In this document: positions 50,304 through 60,949 of the stretch, one piece after another
How the letters are laid out: every line of letters begins with the position of its first letter
Position numbering within the stretch: the stretch's first letter is position 1
Origin: Orobanche coerulescens
Lineage: Eukaryota; Streptophyta; Magnoliopsida; Lamiales; Orobanchaceae
Assembly (NCBI GenBank): GCA_033398695.1
Contig: CM065815.1
Span: 10,162,501-10,226,500, forward strand
Length of the DNA stretch: 64,000 nt
Direction of reading: 5' to 3'
Program-made: the position numbers and the translations under genes
Notes under the pieces: generated by a model
What the model was told of the DNA's origin: nothing
The model's input: only the letters and a program-made list of their open reading frames with translations
The model's database searches: none

Positions 50304-52692
50304 TGTAACACCCCAAACTAGGCGGATATTACGGTCTGTGGACCCCGATGGGACCCACCAAAGCAGTGAAAATGAATGAAATATACAGGGTAAATGTAGT
50401 ACCGAACCACATTACATCATCAATTACTCCGATGAGGAGTTTCATTATAACACACCCAAGATAATACCGAATACATGTATATTTTATATGAAGATAAAAT
50501 ACACAACACTGAATGAAACGGAGTATCCAAATGGAAATCTGCAGCGGAAAATAAATGACAACAACATGAATGACTGAAAGGATTGGGGCCCTCTACTAGT
50601 ATCACTGGGACTGCTCGCCGTCAATGTTCTATTCCCGTGCTTTTGCCTTGCCATGACCTGAAAACAAAATCCCCCAACGGGGTCAGTTACACAGAACAAC
50701 AATCCTCAAGAGTTGAATAAACATAATCATGTATGCTGTATAAAACACAAGTTCGATCAAAATCTCAAACCGTCGAACACATGCGATCAAAAGTGAATCG
50801 GTCACATTATAACCCAATCCTGTTGAAAACATACGCAATCAAACATGATGTATGAATCAACTAACGGTACGGCTCAAAGGGTGGCGCCACACTACGCCCG
50901 GGATGGAAATGTGTCCGTGCACAAGCCACCAACGAGTATCGATCGAATACACGTGTGGTCTTGTACCTAATCAGTCTCACGAAGTAATCTTCTCGTGTGC
51001 ACAGTCCAATGTGAGGCCAACAACCAACACACGACTTAATATGTGCCCAACATGAAAATCCTACACATACCAACCGGTACGCCAGTATGACCCGGAATGC
51101 CACGAGATAACAAAAGTGACATCGAAATTAATAATGACTCACCGAGATGAAATGACAGTGAAATGAATGATAGCTCAATGAAATGATTGGAACCGTCGTT
51201 CCTTGTTACTGAAGTGATTAATTGAAAATTACAAGTCTCAATACGGTTAATACATTATGAATGAACTATAATTATGAATGAACAACAATGAAAGGAATGA
51301 ATATCCTTTTAACCGAGTAAGAATTAACTTACACAACGCCAATGAAGAATGTCCTTCCACGAACAACGTACTAAATGAGATGTTGGTCGCTCGAACAACC
51401 TTGAATAACACAATTACCAATAATCCGGTTCAACACACGAATCAAACACGAGTATAGCTAACTCAAAATGTTGATACAACTAAACCAAGTTCATTGGGGC
51501 ATTATATCAAACACGTTGTGGCCAAACTTCGATTATTTACAACCAAACCTCAATAATACCAATATCAAATCCCCAAGAAGTGTTTCAAATCAACAAAACA
51601 TCTTCAATACGATCAATAATCCAATATGAATATCCAAATTCGTGATTTCAACAACAATTAATCGAAAACCCCCAAATCCAACTCAATATTCAAAGTGTTC
51701 TTGAATAACCTTTCAATAATCCGATGAATATTCATGCATACTCATAATCATATGTATATCTCTTCATACAACATGATTATAACGTCCAAAACATCATATC
51801 TCAACACAAATCGAAATCCAAGAGGTTTGAGAATATTACCTTTGAAGATCCAAACACTTTGATTCGATGAACACGCGTTAGATCGACGATCCGAGCTTCA
51901 CAACTGAATGAAAATGATGAAAAATCGAGTATTCAAGTGATTGATGATGAAAATTTCTCCCACAAACCCTCTCTCTCGGAAGTAGGATGAAGAAATGAGC
52001 TTTTCTTCTCAAAAAAACGAAATTATAGTGCAGCCTGCACTGTGTGCCGCGGCCCGGCCGAGTGTGCCGCGGCACAGGGCCAAAATCTGCCCCCAGTGCT
52101 CGGCAGTGTGCCGCGGCCTGGCCGAGTGTGCCGTGGCAGTGACTCGGCAACGTGCCGCAGCCCTGCCGGCAGGAGCCGCGGACCCCGGTACAGGCGGGTC
52201 GACGAAAACTGCAACATGTGTGTGCCGCGGCGCACACTCCCTTGTGTCGCGGCCCACACCCCTTGGGTACTAAAATGATGAAAAAATGACCCGGGAAGAG
52301 AATAAAAGCAATAGGAATCAATATTTGGGAAACAATAACACGAAATGGAAGTGCGGAAACCCCAAAATGGTGGTTCCAAGCCATGATTACAAGGGTTCGC
52401 CCAACAAAAGCACAATTTGAACAATGAGGAGATTTGAAATGACATGAACGCCAACGTCAACATCGACTAATGAATCAATTACAACAATCAAGATAATATT
52501 CTTGTCTCGATTCCTAAGCTAGGTTGAAACAATGAACAATATCGATACACGACTCGAAGTTATTCCGAACGGTGAACACGGATGAATGAATGTGGATGAT
52601 GAACGATTATAAACAAGTGAAAAATTACATAGTGACAATTACTGAATGAAATTTACTGAATGATAATGGCTGAATTACAACCGGGTATTGCA
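50304..52692 (-). repeat. 5' LTR of element C
   Basis: TGTAACACCCC to GGGTATTGCA (one change at the end), 2389 bp, very similar to 33959-36326. GTGCCGCGGC words lie at about 52040-52255, and a TATA-like box lies at 52022-52029 on the minus strand. Confidence 0.92.
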
Positions 52693-53007
52693 ATCATAAT
52701 CATCTCTTATCGGTGTTGTATTAGCACTATACGAAATGAAATTATTAGCCCTGAACGCTTCTTCTTTTTCTGATTGCTTTTTTCGCAACTCAAGATATGC
52801 TGACATGGAACCGAGAGAACAATATGAAATTTTCGATTGCTTCTTTTGCACCACAAGATGAGGTTGCTTCTTTGGGTTAGAGTGCTCTTTATCCTTTCGA
52901 ACATCACTAGTTGAGATATTATCTCGGACTTTCTGAACTTTTTGTGGACTCATGCTTGGGTATTTCCTCCTCACAAACTCACTCATAGATGATGGCCGAC
53001 GCGAAAC
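52693..53007 (-). CDS. CACTA Transposase_24-type gene, exon b (first part)
   Basis: The exon starts after acceptor ATTACAG (53008-53009) and reaches the insertion point of element C. It encodes a Lys-rich segment with EFVRRKYPSMSPQKVQKVRD and SAYLELRKKQSEKEEAFR. I recognise no named domain; Lys-rich, low-complexity N-terminal parts are usual before the Transposase_24 core. Confidence 0.5.
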
Positions 53008-53009
53008 CT

Positions 53010-53634
53010 GTAATATAAATTTAAATATAATTAGGAATTTCCAATTCAGCAGCTAAGATAAATATCAAATTATAGCATACAGAAATATTACATTTTCTTA
53101 TTCCAGGTTGGATGAAAGGTTTGAGTTCCAGAAACAAAAGTTACAGTTATAGTTATTTTTTAAGAGCAGATAGAGCTGCTGTTCTGTCAGTTAATTTTTT
53201 TTCATTTTTTTGTCTCTTGAGATGCATGCATGACATCATAAGTGTATAGAAAATCAATTTTCAATTGCGATTAATTAATGATGCGTATATAATACTTACA
53301 TATATTGTCGTTATTATTAATTTAACTACTGATTGTTTCCTTCAGGTAGCAGAAGATCAGATGGTAGATTAAGTGAACAACAAGAAGAAGAAGAAGCAGC
53401 AAAAGTAGACTCCAGTACACTAAAAGCACATATATTCAGCATTACACTAAATTTGCAATTCAGAGTATTATGTTCCAGACACAAATAAAATGACTCCAAT
53501 ATATCATCAACTTCAAACAAACAAGAGCAGATCCCATCAATGGAAGCAAAGAAAAAAAAATTATTTGTATCATGTTATGCATTAATTGGTAAATAATCAA
53601 TCTTAGGGAAAGTGTGTTTGAATAACCACCTTAC
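53010..53634 (-). other. Introns of the CACTA transcription unit
   Basis: AT-rich DNA between exons a and b. A short frame at 53326-53520 (minus) could be one more exon, but I see no domain in it. Confidence 0.4.
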
Positions 53635-53898
53635 CATGTTTCTCGTGGATTCATCTTCATTACCGTCTCCATCATATTCAGATGTTGACTCATCATCACT
53701 TTCGTCTAACAGTACATGGCGATTTCCACTAGGTAAATCCAAACCACGAGTTTTTTGTTGCAATATCATGTTAGCCAAGAATCCAGCACCTTGAGAATTC
53801 ATAAATTCAGCATTCCTTTTCAATTTTTCGTTACGTAGTCGTTCATAATTTGAAATCTGACTTTGTACACCAGAAGGTTTGGACTTCTTACCCTTCTT
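53635..53898 (-). CDS. CACTA transposase-type gene, exon a
   Basis: Acceptor TTTGCAG (53899-53900) and donor ACATG|GTAAGG (53634) bound about 88 residues with SNYERLRNEKLKRNAEFMNS and an acidic tail (DESDDESTSEYDGDGNEDEST). This style is common at the start of the En/Spm second protein or at the end of the first. The preceding exon (54016-55028) could splice to it. Confidence 0.55.
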
Positions 53899-54015
53899 CT
53901 GCAAATACCAAATAATAAAAAAGCATGTGACACGTCATAATGTGATTATATGAAATGAATTAAAATGCACAAATGAATTTAGAATATGAGACAAAAAAAT
54001 GAACACAAGTTAATA

Positions 54016-55028
54016 CCATCAGAAAATTCTCTAGGTGGAATTTGAACAGCATACTGTCAACCCTCTTTATTTAAATTTTCTACAAAAAAGACTTGATGTG
54101 CCTGAGATGCCAAGATAAATGGTTCTCCTTCATAAATAGTCTTATTCATATTAACCATAATAAGCCCATCTTCATCTTTTTCAAAGTGAAACCACACACA
54201 TTTAAACAAGACAACACTAAAATAACCATGATAAGATATATCAATTATGTCTTGTATTGAACCATAGTAATTGACATCTCCCACTATAGGATTTTTATCT
54301 TTGGAACTCGCGAAACTATGTGTTACTGCTGTGAGAGTGACACCGTTATTTTGAGTTAAACACTTTGCATCGCGCTTCATGGTATGAAACCTATAACCAT
54401 TAACAGAGTACCGTGTATACTTTTTAGCAACATAAGAAGGTCCTTTCTTTGCTTCATTAAAAGATGTAGGCAATTTTGCATCAGGCAACACCTCTTTTAT
54501 AAGCTCTAATATATCAGTAAATGCACCATTGGTCAGCCTGTGATCACACTTCAAAATAAATAGTCGGATCATGAAGGAAAGTTTTGAATGCTTCTTGCAT
54601 CCAGGATAAAACTCCTCTTGACCATCCTGAACTAACTTTAAAAATTTTTTTGCCTCGTCATTCGGTCCCTCTTTAAAAGCATCACGTGCATCATACAACA
54701 AGCCTGCCACATCATCATTGGAAGCATCAAGGTTTGGCTGTTCATCTTCACCCAAAGTGGATGTTTCTGTTTCGATGTCGATCCCTAGTTCTAACAACTT
54801 GTCTGTTCGTGGCACAAAACCCTTACAAATTAGGTGATCTCTCACAATATTCTCATTACGCCAATAACGATAATGACAACATTCACATGGACAACAAATT
54901 TGATTTCCTTGAGACTTGATAGAAAATGCCTTTTCAATATATTCATTCACTCCCCGTTCATATTCGTCACTCCATCTAGGAGCCATCCACCATGCCTTAA
55001 TTCCACTGTCCATTCCTCCAAGGTAGCA
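54016..55028 (-). CDS. CACTA transposase exon: Transpos_assoc joined to DUF4216, catalytic region missing
   Basis: A 318-residue frame (ATG at 55013) stops with TGA at 54057-54059; the same frame then continues to a donor at 54016 (GATG|GTATTA), so the TGA looks like a lost Trp codon. The N-terminus (residues 1-75) is the Cys/His-rich Transpos_assoc domain (WMAPRWSDEYERGV ... CCPCECCHYRYW). The C-terminal third has the DUF4216 pattern (YYGSIQDIIDISYHGYFSVV). The Transposase_21 catalytic domain and DUF4218, normally several hundred residues, are absent between them. The frame is otherwise intact. It cannot be an active transposase, but might still bind DNA or partners. Confidence 0.8.
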
Positions 55029-55494
55029 CTAAATACAATTTTTTTCTAATTAATACAATGCTACTGCATCAAAACAAGAAACTTTGAGCATTATTTTTAG
55101 TTGAAACAAGGATATAATCTATTAAATGTACAAGCTTAGTTGCAGAAGTTCATCAAAAGTTCAAGCACATGCCAAAACTAAAGCATAAAGTTTGACTACA
55201 TTGACAAACATTGGGTTCATTCATAGTAATGATGAAAAGATATCTGGTAGATAATGGCCCTTACAAGTAAGTTGCTCAAGTCATAAAATATGTTTTGGTC
55301 CAACTTATATGCGTTTCTTTCCTCGAATCACTCTTTGAAGTTTTTTTACCATTTCGTTCTACATGCTTGTCTGCTGGATTTAGCAGCTATAGATGTTGAT
55401 ATGTGACTCAACATTTTTTCCCAATATCAGATACATTTTTAGCACCGAGGGCCATTTGCTTCCACTCACTCCACATATATCTTTAGTAAGTTAT

Positions 55495-55512
55495 TATATA
55501 TATATATATAAA
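55495..55512. repeat. TA microsatellite
   Basis: A short (TA)n run at 55495-55510 in the region upstream of the SAUR gene. Confidence 0.8.
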
Positions 55513-55873
55513 ATAAAGAATACACAGAGATTATTTAATAAATAAAGGTCTGAACTCGTGACACTATAAATTAAGATTAAAGCATCAAACATAATATGTA
55601 CTCAAAACGCTTCAATCATAATCGGGTCCGAGAAAATATTTTCCGGTTCTCGAAACTCGATCATATATTCGGTCCAACTTTATATCTCCATCTCTCTTCC
55701 TACTGTGGAGTATTATCTCCTCGAGGTAGTGGGGAATATATGTTGACGTGATAACAAATTATTCACTATTGATTCTTTGAAATCTTTTTAAAATTTGCAA
55801 ACAAGTCCATGCCATATGCATGTGCTATTGTTTCCTCAGGTTTGAAACTTAGCCACTCACTGTATCTAAACCC

Positions 55874-55875
<2 letters not shown>

Positions 55876-55926
<51 letters not shown>
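55876..55926. repeat. (CT)n(AT)n microsatellite in the SAUR 5' region
   Basis: About nine CT units followed by some sixteen TA units, ending about 120 bases before the SAUR start codon. CT-rich tracts are common in plant promoters and 5' UTRs. Its length is likely variable between individuals. Confidence 0.9.
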
Positions 55927-55928
<2 letters not shown>

Positions 55929-56047
55929 CTTGTGAACCAGCAGGAACAATTTAAGTCCTTAAACTTCAACAAAATATTTCACATATTCATTTTATCATCA
56001 AATTCAGCTTTCATCAAGATTTTTTTTTGCTTTAAACAAAGGCATAT

Positions 56048-56371
56048 ATGGCCATTCAGTTTCAATGTATGCTTAGACGGTCTTTATCGTCTGAAAAAAG
56101 ATCAAACTCAACAGGAAATGAAGTTCCAAAGGGTCATTTTGCTGTTTATGTTGGCGAGAATGAAAATAAGCATTTTGTGATTCCAGTCTCGTACTTGAAC
56201 CATCCTTCATTTCAAGAATTGCTATGTCAAGTTGAAGAAGAATTTGGGTTTTGTCATCCAATGGGCGGCATTACGATTTCTTGCAGCGAGGATTTATTCA
56301 TCGATCTCACCAATCGTTTACGTAGAGTAGAGAGCAGTTATCATTCAAACCAAAAAGATAAAAGAAAATAA
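56048..56371 (+). CDS. SAUR-like auxin-responsive protein, inside the CACTA element
   Basis: An intact 107-residue, intronless ORF with a full SAUR (Auxin_inducible) domain: [12 protein letters not shown] (27-38), the [19 protein letters not shown] stretch (41-59), EEEFGF (63-68) and the PMGGITISC turn (71-79). Length and lack of introns are typical of the family. SAUR proteins act in auxin-promoted cell expansion, in characterised members by inhibiting PP2C.D phosphatases and so raising plasma-membrane proton pump activity. The ATG at 56048 is chosen because it opens the full domain frame and follows an AT-rich leader. All neighbours are transposon sequence, so it appears to be a captured host gene; expression is unknown. 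Confidence 0.93.
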   Translation: MAIQFQCMLRRSLSSEKRSNSTGNEVPKGHFAVYVGENENKHFVIPVSYLNHPSFQELLCQVEEEFGFCHPMGGITISCSEDLFIDLTNRLRRVESSYHSNQKDKRK

Positions 56372-56605
56372 TATTTCAATAGACTGCATAATAAACTAAA
56401 ACTCATGATCTGCTGAATGGTTCATACTACCATCATTAACACCGAAAATTGGGAACAAACTTCAGCTACATCTTTTGACAATCTATCAGACGTATATCAG
56501 AAACTTATTCTTAATCAAGAACATACTACCATCATTATCACCACTTATTCTTGGAAATTGAAAGCGGAATGAAAAAGAATCACAGTTAGGTTAGAGCTAA
56601 CTTAC

Positions 56606-56880
56606 CTTCGCGAACGGCGTTGACCTGCAACGAGCAGAGAAAATGGAGAGCAATTAGGGGTAGAAGATGTAGCTGCGATTAATTGGGGCTTGACGATCAA
56701 TCTGAACACTCAGATATGGAGCTTCTTCACGAGGGAAGGAGGGAAACGATGGTCGTCTTTGAATTTTCCAAAAAAAAAAACGAGAGAAAATAAATGGCAT
56801 AGCCCGCCATCCCTCCAAGATCTTTGCGTTTACCCAATTCCCCACCCTCATATGCGATCCTCATTTCGTATAGAGTAGAT
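56606..56880 (-). other. Possible non-coding first exon and promoter side of the CACTA transposase gene
   Basis: It ends at the GTAAGT donor on the minus strand. A TC-rich stretch at about 56740-56900 and the absence of a clear start codon before the donor suggest a 5' UTR exon. No transcript evidence. Confidence 0.4.
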
Positions 56881-57036
56881 AATTTTTTTTAGAAACGCCC
56901 CCCTCCTCCTCTCCTCTTACCCCTCTCTTTCACAGTGGGTCAAACCCCTTCTTTCCTTTGGTTTCCTCTCTTTCACAGTGGGTCAGAAAAAAAGATATAA
57001 AAAAAAGATGAGTCGTATGAAAAAAGAATTAATATA

Positions 57037-57058
57037 ACACACACACACACACACACTC
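57037..57058. repeat. AC microsatellite
   Basis: A run of about eleven AC units. Confidence 0.85.
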
Positions 57059-57306
57059 ACATCTATATATATACATATGTATATATTGAAAAATAAAATT
57101 ATACAAATAAAAAGCAGGTACATAATGGGTTGGGCCAATTTCATCTGTTTGGCAGAAAACGAACAAAATACAAATTGATTAGTCCGGGCCGCTCACGAAT
57201 AATTATAAAAAACTTTTTTGAATTTTGAATTTTTAAATAACTTTTTTGTAAAAATATTTAGTAATAAAAGAAAATCAAATAGCTTTTTTCATGAAAAAAA
57301 AATCAT

Positions 57307-57345
57307 ACTCCCTCCGTCCCATAACACCTTACACATAAAAGCAAT
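57307..57345. mobile_element. Stowaway-type end, unpaired
   Basis: CTCCCTCCGTCCCATAACACC is a typical Stowaway terminus, preceded by TA-like sequence. I see no matching inverted end within the next 300 bases, so it is probably a truncated MITE. Confidence 0.45.
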
Positions 57346-57509
57346 AGGTATTGTTTTCATTTAATTTGTTTAATTTTTTTCTAACATTTTTATATACTAA
57401 ATCAATACTAAAAAAGTCAAAAATATTAATTTCTACTAAAAAGTACATAAAAAAAGGTTATTTTCCGTCCCTTATTTCTTTATTTTATCTTCATTTCAAA
57501 CTTTCAAAA

Positions 57510-57813
57510 GGATGTAATACAACGCCAAGTAACTTAATGCAAGAGTGTTAATGCAGGCGTTGCATTAATAATATAGCCTTTGTATTAGAAGAATATAATG
57601 CAACACCAAGTAACTTAATGCAAGGGCGTTATTGGAGGCGTTACATTAGAACAATCTAATGCAACGCAAATAAACTTAAGGCAACGCTTAGGTCATAGCT
57701 GTTACAATAGCTCAAATTTACCGTTGCATAGATGAAATAATGCAATGCCATGCTCAGGCACCGTTGCATTAGATGTATTAGATGTGTTACATTTGCTTAA
57801 AAATGTAGTAGTG
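57510..57813. repeat. Right CACTA terminus and subterminal repeats
   Basis: TAATGCAACG/CGTTGCATTA words recur in both orientations (about 57562, 57598, 57658, 57720, 57761), and a block with CCAAGTAACTTAATGCAAG is duplicated (about 57524 and 57606). The end is AAAAATGTAGTAGTG. Confidence 0.85.
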
Positions 57814-57816
57814 ATT

Positions 57817-58885
57817 TGTTATGATTTATGATATAATATTTATGATTATATATCGTTGCTCCCGAAGTAGCGCGATTGATATATGGTTGCGATTCATGAT
57901 AATCATAAAAATTACATATCATTGCTCCTGAAGTAGCACGATTGATATTCTTTAGGAATATAACATGCTCTTAAGAGCAAATTAAGTCTATGGAAAATAT
58001 ATTGATATTTATCCATGATCTTTTGTGCAAAATAGCGCAAATGATAGATAAAAGTGAAATTTGAGTTCACTATGTGATAGTTCTTACGAGAACTATATTA
58101 TTATCATCATGATATGATAAACGTAGTTTCAAGTTGAAACTCTCAAATAATCTTAAGAATTATTTCACATAGTTGCTCCTGAATGAGCAATTTATATCTT
58201 GATGAATATTAAAGATTATTGTTTATCGTTGCTCATGAGTAGCACATTTAATGTTATGAAGCATATTTTAAACGTTCTTTATAAATTTGAAAATATTTTG
58301 CTCCTGGTGTAGCACAATTTGATATTCTTGATGGATAATACATGCTCTGGAAAGAGCGATTCATATTTTGAATAATATATGAAATAATGTCGAAAGTTAT
58401 CGACTATTCACGCAGATGAAATTAAAGTTCAAGATATATTACTGCTAAATGAGTGATTTTTCATATACCTGTTGTATATGCACCACAAGAGAATTCGAGT
58501 TCTTTACGAACTAAATGAATTAAGTGATGATCCTTTACGCTAAAGCGAGGGAGACTGGTTGGTGATAAAGATCCAAATCCGCGGAATACAAATAAATGGA
58601 TCACATCACTCTGAGAATCGTCCTGAAGACGAGAATCCCAATACAATTGTATGTGCACAAATGATTATAATATTGGGATTACGGAACCATCAAATTACTG
58701 GTTGATTGAAATTGTCATAAATTTTGTAAACAGTGAAGAAAAATGCAAAACAAAATATCATGAATGTCGACAATATTTTCTTACCTCAAGAATTACTTGA
58801 TTAATATTATCAATAATCTGGATCCAAAACCAGTGACATAAGCACTAGGTAAATAGAAAAAGCAATTTAGGTAGAGCTTCTTGCA
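57817..58885 (+). other. Copia interior with dispersed hairpin words, coding lost
   Basis: The word TTGCTCCTGAAGTAGCACGA or variants recur near 57856, 57921, 58160, 58222, 58298 and 58350. TGCTC and GAGCA-like arms make small hairpins. No gag, protease or integrase can be recognised, although this is where they would be. Confidence 0.55.
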
Positions 58886-59161
58886 TTGCTCTGTAATACA
58901 CATGTCAAATGTGTTGTCCCTATTGGATGCACGATGAATGTTTGTATTAAGAAAAATGAAATTGTGAGACACAATGCGAGATTAATAGCTCAAAGGTTTA
59001 TGATAAACCTTAAATTAATTCTTCTGTTATGGCATTACGTTCCGTTATTTAATATATTAGGCGGTAATAGATATAATGACTACAAATTTGTTGGGTCAGT
59101 AAGCGTGAATATCTATATGAATGTTTCTAATACACTCAAAATTTTTAATGAAGGTAAATAG
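58886..59161 (+). pseudogene. Copia reverse transcriptase remnant
   Basis: The ORF begins with a decayed form of the copia RT start: VVPIGCTMNVCIKKNE and IVRHNARLIAQRF keep the positions of the usual Pro-(Ile/Val)-Gly-Cys-(Lys/X)-Trp and KARLVA(Q/K)G motifs. The rest is lost to shifts. RT copies element RNA; this copy is dead. Confidence 0.7.
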
Positions 59162-60330
59162 ATTCACAACAAGTGTGAATATATCCTCAAGTAAGGATAT
59201 GTTATAATGACATATGCACATCATTAAAAAGAGCATTTGAATGACTTTTATTTATATTGGTGAAAAAGTCAACCCGTGCATAATTGCAGAGTTTAAAATG
59301 AAATGCTCAAGTAAACTTAAGTAAATCTCGACTTGAAAGATTGAGTATCGTCCTGATGGAGCGTATTATTTTTACACCAGTCAACCTACTTGAGAATAGG
59401 TTGTAGATGGATTTGTTTTGAAAACTACATCTAGTTAGACCCAATAATTGTCTCTTCACATAATGTGAATATAGACTAAACATAAAAAGATAACGATTAA
59501 ATTTAAGGACCCGAAATTCCTTATTTGAGCGTTTAAGAGCATTATGCTCTATCAGGTCTGATATTACATTCAAAGTTAACTTGCTAGCAAGAATTAATGT
59601 TCTCACGATGAAGACATTGAAATGATATTGAGCATATCATACGTTATCTTAAAGGATAATAATTAGTCTATTCAAAATAATTTGAGATTGACTTTGGTGG
59701 TCACTGCAATATTGATTGTCTCACACATTATATAAGATCCAAAACTGGTGTTGTGATATGTGATAGACCATAGATTGTTATCTATGAGAATAGTATAAAT
59801 TGTGTTACATAAAAGAGTTCCCAAAGAACTATGACACAAAATTGTGCTAGTGTTAAATTTGCATATTTCTCCTCATAATCTATACATGGAATATAGATTT
59901 ATAGTATTAAATGATCCGATGATTATTATCTTCAGGGGAAGTAAGAATGGTTGTACTCTTTTCCTTACTAGTTTTTAACGATGGATTTTTCTTAGTGAAG
60001 GTTTTTTACGAGACAACTAATGCAACACATATTTATAAGTGTATATCGTGCACTCTTTTCCTCTATCGAATTTTTTTCCCACAAGGGTTTTTCCGGAGAG
60101 GTTTTTAACGAGGCATGAACATCTCAAAGATGAAGAACAACAATATTCAGAAAGTTGGTATACAAAATCGGTATGCGTCGACTCGAATATCTACAATGAT
60201 AAAATTGAAATATAGTTGTTCCTTTTATCCACATTTCTTTACATCTTTAGAAAGCGCATTGAAATGCATTTCAAAATTGGCATTGATTGACTTAGCTCAC
60301 TAAGCATGAACTCCAGAAGAGTCGTAATAT
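59162..60330 (+). other. Decayed 3' half of the copia pol and 3' region
   Basis: No intact frame. Two stretches near 59940-60010 and 60045-60118 share CTCTTTTCC..., GG(A/T)TTTTTC and GAGGTTTTTAACGAGGC-type words, typical of copia 3' sequence following pol. Confidence 0.45.
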
Positions 60331-60460
60331 TATCATGCAAAAGGCATGTCCTAGTGACAATATGATAGATTTGTTTACCGAATCACTTTTTACATTCGAA
60401 AAATGTATTCATGGTATTAAAATTCATATATCTGGAAGACTATTGTCTTTAGGGGGAGTG
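60331..60460 (+). pseudogene. Copia RNase H C-terminal remnant
   Basis: The plus-strand reading DNMIDLFTES followed by FEKCIHGI (about 60355-60420) keeps the end of copia RNase H (DxxADxFTK-type), followed by the GGGGGAGTG purine run at about 60453. It is short and lies outside any long ORF. Confidence 0.6.
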
Positions 60461-60601
60461 TCAACTGTCAACATCGAAGAATCTTGTAGATTGGATCCTG
60501 AAGATCAATGATGATACTTCTTTTTTCTTTGACTAAGTTTATCCCTCTATATTTTTCTAATCGAGGTTTTCGTTCAGCATGAACATTAAAGCATAATGTC
60601 C

Positions 60602-60610
60602 AAAGGGGAG
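60602..60610 (+). other. Polypurine tract of the copia element
   Basis: AAAGGGGAG abuts the start of the 3' LTR. Confidence 0.8.
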
Positions 60611-60856
60611 TGTTGTAATATTTTATTTTATGGACATTAATTGCAGGATAAGACACTTAATGAGCTAAGATGCCTAGTGGACTTTTAGAGTTACATCCAT
60701 ATTTATTAGTATAGATATATCTCTTTTGATTGTATTCTTGTACTGGGAAATACACAGATTATAGTGAATACTCTCGTGACTTGGTATGCCCCCATATCTA
60801 GTCATTATTGATGAATTGGGTTAATTCTGTTCTTTTTATTTTTATATTTTATAACA
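60611..60856 (+). repeat. 3' LTR of the copia element
   Basis: TGTTGTAATA to TTTATAACA, 246 bp, partner of 12141-12390 and followed by the TAGAG duplication. Confidence 0.9.
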
Positions 60857-60949
60857 TAGAGTAAAATAATTAATCATTTCTTTAGTCTTGTTATTACCAT
60901 CAACTTATGAAAATGAAAAACACCCCATACACTATGCAAGTCATGTATA

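Larger units (their letters stand above)
33959..52692 (-). mobile_element. Element C: chromovirus-type Ty3/gypsy retrotransposon, split by D
   Basis: The LTRs at 33959-36326 and 50304-52692 are flanked by a perfect TSD, ATCAT (33954-33958 and 52693-52697). The primer site is at 50288-50299 and the purine tract at 36327-36344. Minus-strand gag, protease, RT, RNase H and integrase remnants occur in the Ty3/gypsy order. Element D sits in the integrase gene. Several stops and a gag deletion make it inactive on its own. Confidence 0.92.
55029..56605 (-). other. Predicted first intron of the CACTA transposase transcript (holds the SAUR gene)
   Basis: On the minus strand a strong donor, CGAAG|GTAAGTTAG (56605-56597), and an acceptor with a T-rich tract, TTGTATTTAG (55029-55030), bound 1577 bases. 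The SAUR gene lies in it on the opposite strand. This is a reading of splice signals only; no transcript evidence is available. Confidence 0.45.
13099..57813 (-). mobile_element. CACTA (En/Spm) transposon with a captured SAUR gene
   Basis: The terminal inverted repeats are CACTACTACATTTTAAG (13099) and its inverse (CTTAAAAATGTAGTAGTG, ending 57813), flanked by a perfect 3-bp TSD, ATT (13096-13098 and 57814-57816). Both ends carry subterminal TAATGCAACG-type words. Without the gypsy elements B and C about 8 kb is its own DNA. Minus-strand exons encode Transpos_assoc, DUF4216 and Transposase_24-type segments, but no Transposase_21 catalytic region is visible. It is therefore presumably non-autonomous. 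Confidence 0.92.
12141..60856 (+). mobile_element. Degraded Ty1/copia LTR retrotransposon, host of the whole nest
   Basis: LTRs at 12141-12390 and 60611-60856 are flanked by a perfect 5-bp TSD, TAGAG (12136-12140 and 60857-60861). The primer site follows the left LTR and the purine tract precedes the right one. Only 12391-13098 and 57817-60610 are the element's own interior; the rest is the CACTA insertion. The two LTRs differ at roughly one base in ten by eye, much more than the LTR pairs of the inserted gypsy elements, so it is the oldest layer. Its coding region is heavily decayed. Confidence 0.9.

Noticed and set aside
58461..59606. Minus-strand ORFs at 58461-58658 and 59307-59606
   Set aside because: They are opposite to the copia reading direction, short and without a domain.
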